Positions 52,145 through 61,177 are shown, counted from the first letter of the stretch. The stretch is DNA of 64,000 nt from Tsukamurella ocularis (GCF_024807615.1 NZ_JANUCJ010000002.1:124001-188000); one strand, 5' to 3'. Notes: a model not told the origin generated them from the letters alone. Numbers and translations are program-made.

Positions 52145-53209
52145 ATGACCGCCCCCGCCCGGATCGCCCCTCCCGCCCCCGCTGAGCAGTCGAACGTCAG
52201 CTACCTCGGGATCGGCGCGTACCGTCCGCGGCGCGTAGTGCCCAACTCCGAGATCGTCGACAAGATCGAGTCGAGTGACGAATGGATCAAGACTCGCTCG
52301 GGCATCGAGTCTCGGCACTTCGCCGAGGACGACGAGACGATCCTGTCGATGTCGGTGAAGGCCGCCCAGCGTGCGATTACGGCTTCCGGCATCGATCCGC
52401 AGTTGGTCGACTGCGTCATCTCGGCGACGAACACCCGCCTGGAGCTGGGCCCCTCGCTCGCCCCGCAGATCGCCAAGGAACTCGGGCGCGTCGGGGTCCC
52501 TGCATTCGACATCACTGCCGGCTGCTCGGGCTTCACCACGGCGGCCGCCGTCGGTACCGACCTGATCCGCGCCGGCACCGTCAAGTACGTCGTGGTGGTG
52601 GGTGTCGAGCGCCTCTCCGACCTCATCTCGCCCGAGGACCGCACCTGCGCGTTCATCTTCGCCGACGGTGCCGGTGCCGCCGTGCTCGGACCGTCCGAAG
52701 AGGTGGGTGTCTCCCAGGTGTCGTGGGGCGCCGACGGCGACTTCACCACCGCGATCTTCCAGGACAAGGACTTCGGCACCTATTTCGACGAGGTCCACGC
52801 CTTCCGGGACGACACCACGACCGAGGCGCCCGTTCGTCCGTTCCTGCGCATGGAGGGCCGCAAGGTCTTCCGTTGGGCCGCGACCGCGCTGCTCCCCGCC
52901 TGCCAGGAGGCGCTCAAGCTCGCCGGCCTGACCTCGAAGGACATCGACGTCTTCGTGCCGCACCAGGCCAACCTGCGGATCACCCAGGTGCTCATCAAGG
53001 CGCTCGAGCTGCGCGACGACTGCGTGGTCGCCGAGGACATCGTGACCACCGGCAACACCTCCGCGGCGTCCATCCCGCTCGCCGTCGAGGAGCTGCTGCG
53101 CACCGGCAAGGCGAAGCCCGGCCAGACCGCTCTCGTCATGGCCTTCGGCTCCGGCCTGGCCTACGCCGGCCACGTCATCACCCTGCCGCCGGTCCACTTC
53201 GAGGACTGA
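52145..53209 (+). CDS. Beta-ketoacyl-ACP synthase III (FabH-like)
   Basis: 354 residues with an intact Cys-His-Asn triad: Cys127 (DITAGCSGF), His273 (VPHQANLRI) and Asn304 (TTGNTSAASIP). KAS III condenses an acyl-CoA starter with malonyl-ACP. Its setting with a private TetR regulator and a HadA-like protein argues against the housekeeping fabH and for a specialised starter or signalling role. ATG 52145 begins the similarity. cobG begins directly at its stop codon, so its TetR-controlled promoter probably also drives cobG-cobH-cobIJ. Confidence 0.9.
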   Translation: MTAPARIAPPAPAEQSNVSYLGIGAYRPRRVVPNSEIVDKIESSDEWIKTRSGIESRHFAEDDETILSMSVKAAQRAITASGIDPQLVDCVISATNTRLELGPSLAPQIAKELGRVGVPAFDITAGCSGFTTAAAVGTDLIRAGTVKYVVVVGVERLSDLISPEDRTCAFIFADGAGAAVLGPSEEVGVSQVSWGADGDFTTAIFQDKDFGTYFDEVHAFRDDTTTEAPVRPFLRMEGRKVFRWAATALLPACQEALKLAGLTSKDIDVFVPHQANLRITQVLIKALELRDDCVVAEDIVTTGNTSAASIPLAVEELLRTGKAKPGQTALVMAFGSGLAYAGHVITLPPVHFED

Positions 53210-53214
53210 TCGTC

Positions 53215-54270
53215 CTGCAGCCGAAGCAGCCCGACTCCTGCCCGGGTGTCCTGCGACCGCACACCGCGGCCGACGGTGCCCTGGTCCGGGTCCGGCTGCC
53301 CGGCGGCGCGCTCGAACCGGCGCAGCTCGTGGCCCTCGCCGAGCTCGCCGGTGACGAGCCGATCGAACTGACCTCGCGCGGCAACGTCCAATTGCGCGGC
53401 GTCGCCGATCTCGACGCCGCCCGCGAACGCCTCGCCGACGCGGGCCTGCTGCCCTCGCCGACGCACGAGCGTGTGCGCAACATCGTCGCCTCGCCGCAGG
53501 CCGGCGAGCTCCGGGAGACGGCCGCGGCGCTCGACCGGGCGCTCGTGGCGCGCGCCGCACTCGCCCAGCTCCCGGGGCGGTTCCTGTTCGCCCTCGACGA
53601 CGGTGCCGGCGACGTCGCGGCGCTCGGTGCGGACGCCGAGTCGCGCGGCGGCGTGCTCCACCTCGCCGGGCGACCGACCGACCTGCCCGGCACCGTCGAC
53701 GCGCTACTCGACGCCGCGCAGGCGTTTCTCGATCTGCGCGGCGACGAATGGCGCGTGCAGGACCTGCCCCACGGTGCCGACCGCATCGCCGCCGCCCTCG
53801 GCGGCGCTGTGATCGGGCCGCGCGCGGTCCCGGCGCCCCCGACGCCGCCTCCGGTCGGCTGGTTCGACCGGGCCGACGGCTCGGTGACCCTCGGGATGGG
53901 CGTTCCGCTCGGCCGGCTCGACCCGCGCACCGCCCGGTTCGTCGCCGCCGTCGAGCACCCGATCACGATCACCCCGTGGCGGACGGTGCACCTGCACGGC
54001 CTCGACGAGGGCGCCGCCGAGACCGTGGTGAGGGTGCTCGCGCCGATGGGTCTGATCTTCGACGCGAACGCGCCGCTCCTGCGGGTGAGCGCCTGCGTCG
54101 GCGACCACGGATGCGTCCGTGCGCAGGGCGATTCGCTCGGCCACGCCGCTGATCTCGCCGGCGACATCGCAGACGACGAACGGGTCCACGTGGTCGCGTG
54201 CGAGCGCGGCTGCGGCGCACCGTCGGGCGAACACCGGCGGGTGGTCGTGACCGGCGATCCAGGCGAATAG
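53215..54270 (+). CDS. cobG: Precorrin-3B synthase CobG, non-canonical start
   Basis: About 351 residues of the nitrite/sulfite-reductase-like family: N-terminal ferredoxin-like domain with CPGVLRPHTAADGALVRVRLP and LTSRGNVQLRGV, and a 4Fe-4S motif formed by CVGDHGC and CERGC near the C-terminus. CobG oxidises precorrin-3A with O2 to precorrin-3B. No ATG, GTG or TTG occurs in frame before GTG 53329, which would delete the conserved N-terminus. CTG 53215 has GAGGA nine bases upstream; CTG 53206 overlaps the fabH stop as CTGA. Either would couple it to fabH. Confidence 0.88.
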   Translation: MQPKQPDSCPGVLRPHTAADGALVRVRLPGGALEPAQLVALAELAGDEPIELTSRGNVQLRGVADLDAARERLADAGLLPSPTHERVRNIVASPQAGELRETAAALDRALVARAALAQLPGRFLFALDDGAGDVAALGADAESRGGVLHLAGRPTDLPGTVDALLDAAQAFLDLRGDEWRVQDLPHGADRIAAALGGAVIGPRAVPAPPTPPPVGWFDRADGSVTLGMGVPLGRLDPRTARFVAAVEHPITITPWRTVHLHGLDEGAAETVVRVLAPMGLIFDANAPLLRVSACVGDHGCVRAQGDSLGHAADLAGDIADDERVHVVACERGCGAPSGEHRRVVVTGDPGE

Positions 54271-54279
54271 ACTTCCCGG

Positions 54280-54915
54280 GTGCACGACTACCTCACCGAT
54301 GGTGCCGAGATCTACCGGCGATCCTTCGCCACGATCCGCGCCGAAGCCGACCTCTCGGCCCTCGCCGCCGACGCGGAGACGGTGGCGGTCCGCATGATCC
54401 ACGCGGCCGGTCAGGTCGATCTGGATCGTGACATCCGGTTCTCGGCCGGCGCCGTCGCTGCCGGACGCTCCGCGCTGCGCGCCGGGGCGCCCATCCTTGC
54501 GGACGCGAACATGGTGGTGCACGGCGTGACCCGCGCGCGCCTGCCCGAGGACAACGAGGTGCTGTGCCTGCTGCGCGATCCGCGCGTGCCCGCGCTGGCC
54601 GCCGAGACCGGGAACACACGCAGCGCCGCGGCCCTGCAGCTGTGGGGCGAACGCATGGCCGGCGCGGTGGTCGCGATCGGTAACGCGCCGACGGCCCTGT
54701 TCCACCTGCTCGACCTGCTGGCGTCGGGCGCGCCGAAACCCGCGGTCATCGTGGGGATCCCGGTCGGCTTCATCGGCGCCGCGGAGTCGAAGGACGCGCT
54801 CGTCGAGGAGGCGGCGGGGCTGGGCGTCGAGTACATCACCGTGCTGGGCCGCCGCGGCGGCAGCGCGATCACGGCGGCGGCGCTCAACGCGCTGGCGCGG
54901 GAGGAGGAGCTGTGA
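54280..54915 (+). CDS. cobH: Precorrin-8X methylmutase CobH
   Basis: 211 residues, standard length. The catalytic His is His41 in VRMIHAAGQVD, and GVTRARLPEDNEVLCLL, GNAPTALFHLLDLL and VGIPVGFIGAAESK are diagnostic. It moves the methyl group from C-11 to C-12 to give hydrogenobyrinate. GTG 54280 lies 9 bases after the cobG stop, and the gene overlaps cobIJ by GTGA. Confidence 0.97.
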   Translation: MHDYLTDGAEIYRRSFATIRAEADLSALAADAETVAVRMIHAAGQVDLDRDIRFSAGAVAAGRSALRAGAPILADANMVVHGVTRARLPEDNEVLCLLRDPRVPALAAETGNTRSAAALQLWGERMAGAVVAIGNAPTALFHLLDLLASGAPKPAVIVGIPVGFIGAAESKDALVEEAAGLGVEYITVLGRRGGSAITAAALNALAREEEL

Positions 54916-56384
54916 CGGGGATCCTGTACGGCGTGGGTGTGGGCCCGGGCGATCCCGAGCTGGTAACGGTCAAGGCCGCGCGCCTCATTGCCGAGGCGGA
55001 CGTGGTGGCCTATCACAGTGCGCGGCACGGCCGCTCGAACGCGCGCGCGTGCGCCGCGCCCTACCTGCGCGAGGGCCAGACGGAGATCCGGTTGATGTAC
55101 CCGGTGACCACCGAGACCACCGACCACCCCGGCGGCTACCGCGGCGCGCTCGACGACTTCTACGCTGGCGCCGCGGAGCAGCTCGCCGAGCACCTGACGG
55201 CGGGGCGGAACGTCGTGCTGCTCGCCGAGGGCGATCCGATGTTCTACAGCTCCTACATGCACATGCACAAGCGACTGCGCGACCGGTTCGAGTGCATTGT
55301 GGTCCCGGGCGTCACCTCCGTCAGCGCCGCGGCCGCCGCCACCGGCGTCCCGCTGGTCGAGGCCGACGAGGTGCTCACCGTGCTCCCCGGCACGCTCCCC
55401 GAGACCGAACTGCGCCGTCGCCTCGCCGATACGGACGCCGCGGCGATCATGAAGCTGGGCCGGACCTTCCCGACGGTGCGCGACGCGCTGCACGGCGCGG
55501 ATCGCGACGGCGCGGCCTGGTACGTCGAGCGTGCCAGCCGCGCGGACGAGCGGGTGCTGTCAGTGGCCGACGTGAGCGCCGAGGACGTGCCGTACTTCGC
55601 CACGGTGCTGGTGCCCGGCCGGATCAACGCGCCGACGCACGCGCCGCGCGGCGAGGTGGTGGTCGTCGGCCTGGGTCCCGGCGACGAAGCGTGGACCACT
55701 CCGGAGGTCCGGCACGAGCTGTCCGAGGCGACGGACATCGTCGGGTATCAGACCTACACCGACCGCGTGCGCCCCCGACCCGGGCAGCGGGTGCACGCCT
55801 CCGACAACCGCGTGGAGGCCGACCGTGCTCGGCACGCGCTGGAACTCGCGGCCGGCGGTGCCCGTGTCGCTGTGGTCAGCTCCGGCGACCCCGGCGTCTT
55901 CGCGATGGCCTCCGCCGTTGCAGAGGTGGCCGCCGATCCCGCCTTCCACGACGTCCCCGTCCGCGTGCTGCCGGGTATGACGGCGGCGAACGCCGTCGCG
56001 AGCCGCGTGGGCGCGCCCCTCGGCCACGACTACGCGGTGCTCTCGCTCTCGGACTACCTCAAGCCGTGGGAGGTCATCGAGGAGCGGCTGCGTTCCGTCG
56101 CCGCGGCGGATCTGGCGATCGCCGTGTACAACCCAGCGTCGCGGACGCGCCGCGAACAACTCGTGCGGATGCGCGAGGTACTGCTCGAGGTGCGCTCCCC
56201 TGAGACCGTGGTCATCGTCGGGCGCGCCGTCGGCTCGCCCGAGGAGACGCTGACGGTGACCACCCTCGGTGCGTTCGACCCCGAGCAGGTGGACATGCGC
56301 TGCCTCCTCATCGTCGGGTCCACGCGCACCGAGGTCACCGAACGCACCGGCGGACGAATCGTGCACACTCCCCGTAAGTACTGA
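54912..56384 (+). CDS. cobIJ: Fused precorrin-2 C20- and precorrin-3B C17-methyltransferase
   Basis: 490 residues. Residues 1 to about 240 are CobI (GVGVGPGDPELVTVKAARLI, AEGDPMFYSSYMHMHKRL), the rest CobJ (VVVGLGPGDEAWTTPEV, VVSSGDPGVFAMASAVAEV, LSDYLKPWEVIEERL). Both halves use S-adenosylmethionine on the corrin ring before and after CobG. The fusion matches CobI of M. tuberculosis. GTG 54912 overlaps the cobH stop. Confidence 0.97.
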   Translation: MTGILYGVGVGPGDPELVTVKAARLIAEADVVAYHSARHGRSNARACAAPYLREGQTEIRLMYPVTTETTDHPGGYRGALDDFYAGAAEQLAEHLTAGRNVVLLAEGDPMFYSSYMHMHKRLRDRFECIVVPGVTSVSAAAAATGVPLVEADEVLTVLPGTLPETELRRRLADTDAAAIMKLGRTFPTVRDALHGADRDGAAWYVERASRADERVLSVADVSAEDVPYFATVLVPGRINAPTHAPRGEVVVVGLGPGDEAWTTPEVRHELSEATDIVGYQTYTDRVRPRPGQRVHASDNRVEADRARHALELAAGGARVAVVSSGDPGVFAMASAVAEVAADPAFHDVPVRVLPGMTAANAVASRVGAPLGHDYAVLSLSDYLKPWEVIEERLRSVAAADLAIAVYNPASRTRREQLVRMREVLLEVRSPETVVIVGRAVGSPEETLTVTTLGAFDPEQVDMRCLLIVGSTRTEVTERTGGRIVHTPRKY

Positions 56385-56400
56385 CAGAAGGAGACGGATG

Positions 56401-56691
56401 ATGGCGAAGGCGTACTGGATCGCGTTCTACCAGGAGATCAGGGATCCCGAGAAGATGGCGGCGTACGCGGCCCTCGGCGGGCCGGCGATCACCGAGGGCG
56501 GCGGGCGCTTCATCGTCCGCGGCCAGGCCGCTGTCGCCTACGAAGCCGGGAAGATCGAGCGCACCACGGTCATCGAGTTCGACAGCCTCGATCAGGCCGT
56601 CGCCACGCACGACTCCCCCGCCTACCAGGAGGCCCTCGCCGCCCTTGGTGACGGTGCCGTCCGCGAGATCCGTATCTGCGAAGGCTCCTGA
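56401..56691 (+). CDS. DUF1330 family small protein
   Basis: 96 residues of the dimeric alpha/beta-barrel DUF1330 family: AYWIAFYQEIRDPEKMAAYA and VIEFDSLDQAVATHDSPAYQEAL. Function is unknown. It starts 16 bases after cobIJ with a good AAGGAG (56388-56393) and so is the last gene of the cobG operon; of two adjacent ATG codons 56401 has the better spacing. A hairpin at 56716-56738 follows. Confidence 0.9.
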   Translation: MAKAYWIAFYQEIRDPEKMAAYAALGGPAITEGGGRFIVRGQAAVAYEAGKIERTTVIEFDSLDQAVATHDSPAYQEALAALGDGAVREIRICEGS

Positions 56692-56715
56692 CCTGCGCTG
56701 ACCCGCCGCTGCGGA

Positions 56716-56738
56716 GCCTGCCCCTCGCAGGGGCAGGC
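56716..56738 (+). terminator. Hairpin terminator after the DUF1330 gene
   Basis: Perfect 10-base stem (56716-56725 with 56729-56738) and CGC loop, 24 bases after the DUF1330 stop and 33 bp before the regulator gene. It could alternatively be an operator of that regulator. Confidence 0.6.
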
Positions 56739-56770
56739 AACCGCGCGTGCAGTGCACCAGACTCGGGGAC

Positions 56771-57616
56771 ATGATCGATGAGACCGCCCCGACACTGGCG
56801 TCCTTCCTCCGCTCCCGGCGCGCCGCGGTGGACGCCGACGCACTCGGCCTCCCCAGTTACGGCCACCGTCGTGTCCCTGGCCTGCGCCGCGAGGAGCTCG
56901 CCGACCTCGCCGGGGTGTCGGTCAACTATCTGACCCGCCTCGAGCAGGGCGCCGCAGACAATCCCTCCGACGAGGTCCTGAGCGCACTCGCTCGCGCCCT
57001 GCAGCTGAGCGAGGTCGAGCGCCTCCACCTGTTGGAGCTGGCCCATCCCTCTGGCGAGGGGGCGGCGCCGATCGACCGGCACGGCGCCGGATTCACCGGC
57101 GTCCGCCAGCTCGTCGACGCGATGGACACCCCCGCCGTGGTGCTCTCGCGCAATCAGGACATCCTGGCGTGGAACCGCCTCGGCAACGCCGTTCTTGCGC
57201 CACACGTCCCGTTCGAGGACCTGCACGCCGATCCGCCGCCGAACAAAGTGCGGCAGACCTTTCTCGATCCTGAGGTCCGATCGCTCTTCGTCGATTGGGA
57301 GCTCGAGGCCGAGTTGGCCGTCGCGTCGCTCCGGTGGGTCGCCGCCCAATTCCCCGGCGACGAGGCGCTCCGCGGCCTGCTCGGCGAACTCGTGCTCGAC
57401 CGCGACTTCGCCCGGCTGTGGGCACTGCAGGCTGTCGAGCTGTGCACCAGTGGCGTCAAGCGGTTCCGCCACCCGTGGGTGGGCCGACTCGACCTCTGCT
57501 ATCAGATGCTCCACCTCCCCGAGTCCGACGGCGCCCGGATGATCGCGTTCAGCTCCGCACCTGGCAGCGCGGACGACGACGCCCTGACGCTGCTCAGGCA
57601 CCGCGTCGCTGACTGA
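56771..57616 (+). CDS. XRE-family regulator with MmyB-like ligand domain
   Basis: 281 residues. N-terminal helix-turn-helix (about 35-80: GLRREELADLAGVSVNYLTRLEQG) and the large C-terminal MmyB-like domain (about 105-280, DTPAVVLSRNQDILAWNRLGNAVL, SLRWVAAQFPGDEALRGLL), which binds fatty acids in studied members. It precedes, on the same strand, an HSL-family esterase and an MFS pump gene that it probably controls. ATG 56771 is used. Confidence 0.9.
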   Translation: MIDETAPTLASFLRSRRAAVDADALGLPSYGHRRVPGLRREELADLAGVSVNYLTRLEQGAADNPSDEVLSALARALQLSEVERLHLLELAHPSGEGAAPIDRHGAGFTGVRQLVDAMDTPAVVLSRNQDILAWNRLGNAVLAPHVPFEDLHADPPPNKVRQTFLDPEVRSLFVDWELEAELAVASLRWVAAQFPGDEALRGLLGELVLDRDFARLWALQAVELCTSGVKRFRHPWVGRLDLCYQMLHLPESDGARMIAFSSAPGSADDDALTLLRHRVAD

Positions 57617-57702
57617 GTTCCACACCGTGCTCCCTCACCACCAGGGTCGCCGAACCGGCGCGACCGCTGGCGATACCCGCTTCCCGAAGAACGGACCCCG
57701 TC

Positions 57703-58611
57703 ATGCCCCTGCACCCCCAAGCCACCGCCCACCTCGCCGCGGCGGCGAGCGCCGCCCCGCTGCACACGCTGGCCGTCCCCGACGTCCGTCGCGCCCTGCG
57801 GGGCTATCTCGATCTGCAGAGACCCCCAGTGGACATCACCCACGTGCAGCACACGTACGTCGTGGGACCAGGATCGTCACTTCCTGTGCGGATCTACCGC
57901 GACGGACCGCCCGGCGGGGCGGTCGTCCTGATGCTCCACGGCAGCGGCTTCGTGGCCGCCGACATCGAACTGAGCGACGAACCCGCCAGGCTGCTCGCCC
58001 GCGCAACCGGCGCGACGGTGGTCACCGTCGACTACCGGAAGTCCCCGGAACACCCCTACCCCGCCGCCCTCGACGACGCGGCGGCAGCGCTGGACTGGAT
58101 AGCCTCCGGCGCAATCGACGTCGACGCCGACCGGATCGCCATCGTCGGCGACAGCGCGGGAGGAACGCTGACCGCCGCTCTCGTGCAACGCGTTCGGGAC
58201 CGCGGTGGGCCTCGGATCGCGGCGCACGCCGTCCTTTATCCGCCCCTGCGCCCCGGCGACTACGACGATCTCGTGCCCGAAGAGGTCGGTCTGTCGCCCG
58301 CCGACATGGACTGGTTCTGGCGCCAGTACCTGCCCGACGGCGCCGCGCCGGCGGGCGCCGCGCCCCTGGACGCCACGGACTTCGCCGGGCTCCCGGCGGC
58401 CTTCGTCGCAACGGCGGAGTACGACGTGCTGCGAGGCCACGGCCGGCAATACGCAGACGCCCTCCGGGCAGCGGGCGGTGCCGTCGAGTACCTCGACTAT
58501 CCCGGCACCCTGCACGGTTTCTACTGGATGGACGCCGTGCTCGACGCCGCCACCGACCTCCAGCGCGATCTCGCCACCTGGCTGCGCACAACCCTGAACG
58601 GAACCCGATGA
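57703..58611 (+). CDS. HSL-family alpha/beta hydrolase (esterase)
   Basis: 302 residues. Oxyanion motif H79-G-S-G82-F (a Ser variant of HGGGF), nucleophile Ser151 in GDSAGG, and a C-terminal His in TLHGFYWM, with the Asp in EYDVLRGHG. Hormone-sensitive-lipase-type esterases cleave acyl esters of small to medium chain. It overlaps the MFS gene by ATGA, so it may process a compound exported or imported by that transporter. Confidence 0.92.
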   Translation: MPLHPQATAHLAAAASAAPLHTLAVPDVRRALRGYLDLQRPPVDITHVQHTYVVGPGSSLPVRIYRDGPPGGAVVLMLHGSGFVAADIELSDEPARLLARATGATVVTVDYRKSPEHPYPAALDDAAAALDWIASGAIDVDADRIAIVGDSAGGTLTAALVQRVRDRGGPRIAAHAVLYPPLRPGDYDDLVPEEVGLSPADMDWFWRQYLPDGAAPAGAAPLDATDFAGLPAAFVATAEYDVLRGHGRQYADALRAAGGAVEYLDYPGTLHGFYWMDAVLDAATDLQRDLATWLRTTLNGTR

Positions 58612-59819
58612 CCATCACCACGCATCGCCGACTACATCCCGGACTGCTGGCTCTCGCTATGGGCGGCTTCGGCATCGGACTCACGGAGTTCTCCATCACC
58701 GGCCTGCTCTCCGACGTCGCGAGCGATCTCGAGGTGAGCATCCCCGCTGCCGGTGGACTTGTCACGGGCTACGCGTTGGGAGTCGTGTTCGGCGCCTTCA
58801 CCGTGACGCTGGCCCTGGTGTCGCGGCCACCGAAGGTCGCACTTCTGATCCTGCTGGCTCTCTTCGTCGCGGGAAACGCCCTCTCGGCGGCCGGCCCCAC
58901 CTACGAGCTGGTGATGGCGGGTCGGATCCTCGCGGCACTGTGCCACGGAGGATTCTTCGGGATCGGCGCTGTGCTCGCGGCGCGGCTGGTCACCCCCGAC
59001 CGCCAGGCGTCTGCCATCGCGCTGATGTTCGCCGGGTTGACCGTCGCCAATGTGCTCGGCGTCCCCGCCGGCACCGCGCTCGGCCACCGATTCGGATGGC
59101 GGGCCACGTTCGTCGCGGTCGCCGTGATCGGCCTCGTGGCCATGGCGGCGATCGCCCTACTGGTGCCGAGCGTGCCCGCCGAGACGACGTCAGTGCGGAC
59201 CCAGCTGTCCGTACTGTTGCGCCCGTCCGTCTGGATCGCCTGCGCTGTCACGGCTCTCGTCTTCGGTGGGCTGTTCGGCGCCTTCACCTACATCGAGCCG
59301 CTGCTGCGGTCCGTGACCGGCTTCGGCGCCGGGGCGATCCCCTGGCTCCTCGTCCTGTTCGGCCTGGGCCTGTTCGCCGGCAACCTGGTCGGTGGTCGCG
59401 CCGCTGACCGGGACGCCGACCGCGCGCTGCTCACGTTCGCCGCCCTGCTGCCCCTCGCCATCGCGGCGGTCGCGGTGCTCGCCGGCTCGAAGCCGCTCGT
59501 CGCGGTCGCGCTCGCCGTGATGGGCCTTATCGGATTCGCGACGGTGCCCGCCCTGCAGCTCCGCGTGCTGCGCAACGCCGGCACCGCGACGCTCATCGCC
59601 TCGTCCGCCAACATCGCGGCGTTCAATCTCGGCAACGCCGTAGGTGCACAACTCGGCGGCACGGGTATCGGCCTCGGAGGCGGCCCCACCTCGCCGGTCT
59701 GGATCGGCGTCGCGCTCAGCGGCGCGGGCGCCCTGGTGGCCGCCGCGAGCATCGCCGCCGAGCGACGCCGCCGGCGCGCGCCTCGTCCCGGCGTGCGGGT
59801 CGATGGTGCGGCGGTCTGA
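58608..59819 (+). CDS. MFS transporter, DHA1 (AraJ-like) type
   Basis: 403 residues, twelve transmembrane helices. Opening GGFGIGLTEFSITGLLSDVA and AGRILAALCHGGFFGIGAVLAA match the AraJ/sugar-efflux-like branch of DHA1. It is translated from an ATGA overlap with the esterase gene and lies under the probable control of the XRE regulator. Substrate unknown; a drug or ester metabolite is plausible. Confidence 0.9.
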   Translation: MTITTHRRLHPGLLALAMGGFGIGLTEFSITGLLSDVASDLEVSIPAAGGLVTGYALGVVFGAFTVTLALVSRPPKVALLILLALFVAGNALSAAGPTYELVMAGRILAALCHGGFFGIGAVLAARLVTPDRQASAIALMFAGLTVANVLGVPAGTALGHRFGWRATFVAVAVIGLVAMAAIALLVPSVPAETTSVRTQLSVLLRPSVWIACAVTALVFGGLFGAFTYIEPLLRSVTGFGAGAIPWLLVLFGLGLFAGNLVGGRAADRDADRALLTFAALLPLAIAAVAVLAGSKPLVAVALAVMGLIGFATVPALQLRVLRNAGTATLIASSANIAAFNLGNAVGAQLGGTGIGLGGGPTSPVWIGVALSGAGALVAAASIAAERRRRRAPRPGVRVDGAAV

Positions 59820-59873
59820 GCCCGCTCGCCGGGTCCCCGGAACAGCGGGGGCGGGCGAGGCGTTGCACCGTTC

Positions 59874-60305
59874 ATGGCCTCGACCGAGTTCGATCCCCGT
59901 ACCCTGATCGCCGCCAGCCGGATCGGCGTCCTCGCGACGCTCCGGGCCAGTGGCATGCCGCAGCTCTCCCCCGTCACCACGGTGTACGACGCGGACAACG
60001 ACCGGATCCTGGTATCCATGACCGCCGGTCGCGCGAAGGAGGCGAACCTGCGTCGCGATCCCCGGGCCGCCGTTGAGTTCACCAGCGCCGACGGCTACAC
60101 CTGGGCCACCGCCGAGGGCGCCGCGACGCTGATCGGCCCGTCGACCGATCCCGACGGTGCCGAGGTGGACGCGCTCGTCGACTACTACCGCAGCGGCGCC
60201 GGCGAGCACCCCGACTGGCGCGAGTACCGCGACGTGATGGTCGCGGATCGCCGTGTGCTGCTGTCTCTGCAGCTCACGCACGTGTACGGCGCCAAGCTGC
60301 GCTGA
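59874..60305 (+). CDS. PPOX-class, probably F420-dependent, oxidoreductase
   Basis: 143 residues of the split-beta-barrel flavin/F420-binding family: RIGVLATLRASGMPQLSPVT and LVSMTAGRAKEANLRRDPRAAVEF. Mycobacteriales have many such proteins that bind F420, FMN, biliverdin or haem. The core Lys/Arg pattern (GRAKEANLRRDP) matches F420 members. A single-gene unit; 54 bp separate it from the MFS gene. Confidence 0.9.
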   Translation: MASTEFDPRTLIAASRIGVLATLRASGMPQLSPVTTVYDADNDRILVSMTAGRAKEANLRRDPRAAVEFTSADGYTWATAEGAATLIGPSTDPDGAEVDALVDYYRSGAGEHPDWREYRDVMVADRRVLLSLQLTHVYGAKLR

Positions 60306-60316
60306 CGGTCGGACTC

Positions 60317-60904
60317 TCAGACGGCCCCGAAGCGGGAGGCGGCCTCGATGGCGGTCACACGGCCCGCCGTCGCGAGGTCCAGGTTCGCAAGTGATGCCGC
60401 GTGCACCGCGGGGTCGGCGGCCGCCACGCAGTCCTCGACCACGTGCACGACGAGCCCCAGGTCGGTGCCGTGCCGTGCGGTCTGCTCGACCGTGAGGTTG
60501 GTCGCGACGCCGGTGAGGTAGAGGGTGTCGATCCCGTGCTCCGCGAGCCACTCCGTGGCCGGGCCGGCGAGCCCGGAGAGACGCTGGTTGTCGTAGATCG
60601 CGGTCGGCTGATCCGCCATCGCCGCGATGATGCTCGCGCCCGGGGCGTCCGGGCGGAAGAATTCCTGCGCGTCGGCGACCGCCTGCATGAACGGCGTGTT
60701 CCGCACCAGGTCGCCCTCGCCCTCCGGGACGGTGAACCTGGTGAAGATCACCGGCACGCCCGCCGCGAGCGCCGCGTCGTGGAAGGCCGCGGCGCGGTCC
60801 ACGACGCCCGACTCCGCGACTGGCGCCGCCAGCATCGGACCGAAGAAGCCGTCCGGCTCGATCACGTTCACCTGCCAGTGCAGGGCGAGAACAGCAGCTG
60901 TCAT
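60317..60904 (-). CDS. Isochorismatase-fold protein lacking the catalytic triad
   Basis: 195 residues with the isochorismatase-like fold (VLALHWQVNVIEPDGFFG, VIFTRFTV, TLYLTGVATNLTVEQTARHG). The usual Asp-Lys-Cys triad is absent: the first motif has His9-Trp-Gln11 in place of D-x-Q, the Lys motif reads AIYDNQRLSG, and Thr138 is at the Cys position. Related actinobacterial proteins share part of this pattern, so it is probably a distinct non-hydrolytic subfamily rather than decay. It is third in an operon with a membrane protein and a SnoaL-like gene. Confidence 0.8.
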   Translation of the reverse strand: MTAAVLALHWQVNVIEPDGFFGPMLAAPVAESGVVDRAAAFHDAALAAGVPVIFTRFTVPEGEGDLVRNTPFMQAVADAQEFFRPDAPGASIIAAMADQPTAIYDNQRLSGLAGPATEWLAEHGIDTLYLTGVATNLTVEQTARHGTDLGLVVHVVEDCVAAADPAVHAASLANLDLATAGRVTAIEAASRFGAV

Positions 60905-60911
60905 GTCTCGA

Positions 60912-61172
60912 TCATGCCCGGTTGAACAGGCGCGTCCCCACTACGGCCACGACCGCGCCCGGCAGGATGTTGATCAGCAGAATCGGGAACTCCTCGGCCA
61001 CGCTGTAGCCGTGCGAGACGCCCACGGCGAGGTTGCCCAGCATCGCCAGCGTCCACAGCACGACGAAGGCGATGGCCGCCCGCCGCGGTCCGATCGAGCC
61101 GACCTTGCGTGCGACGGCGAGGAATACCAGCGCCAGCACGATCCCGATCGTAACGATGACGACCGTCCGCAC
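60912..61172 (-). CDS. Small membrane protein, three helices
   Basis: 86 residues; hydrophobic helices at about 4-20, 32-51 and 62-82, with a short charged loop after the first. Not recognised; similar small proteins are common conserved hypotheticals in this order. It lies 5 bases after the SnoaL-like gene and 7 bases before the isochorismatase-fold gene, so it is certainly part of their operon. Confidence 0.65.
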   Translation of the reverse strand: MRTVVIVTIGIVLALVFLAVARKVGSIGPRRAAIAFVVLWTLAMLGNLAVGVSHGYSVAEEFPILLINILPGAVVAVVGTRLFNRA

Positions 61173-61177
61173 GGCCC

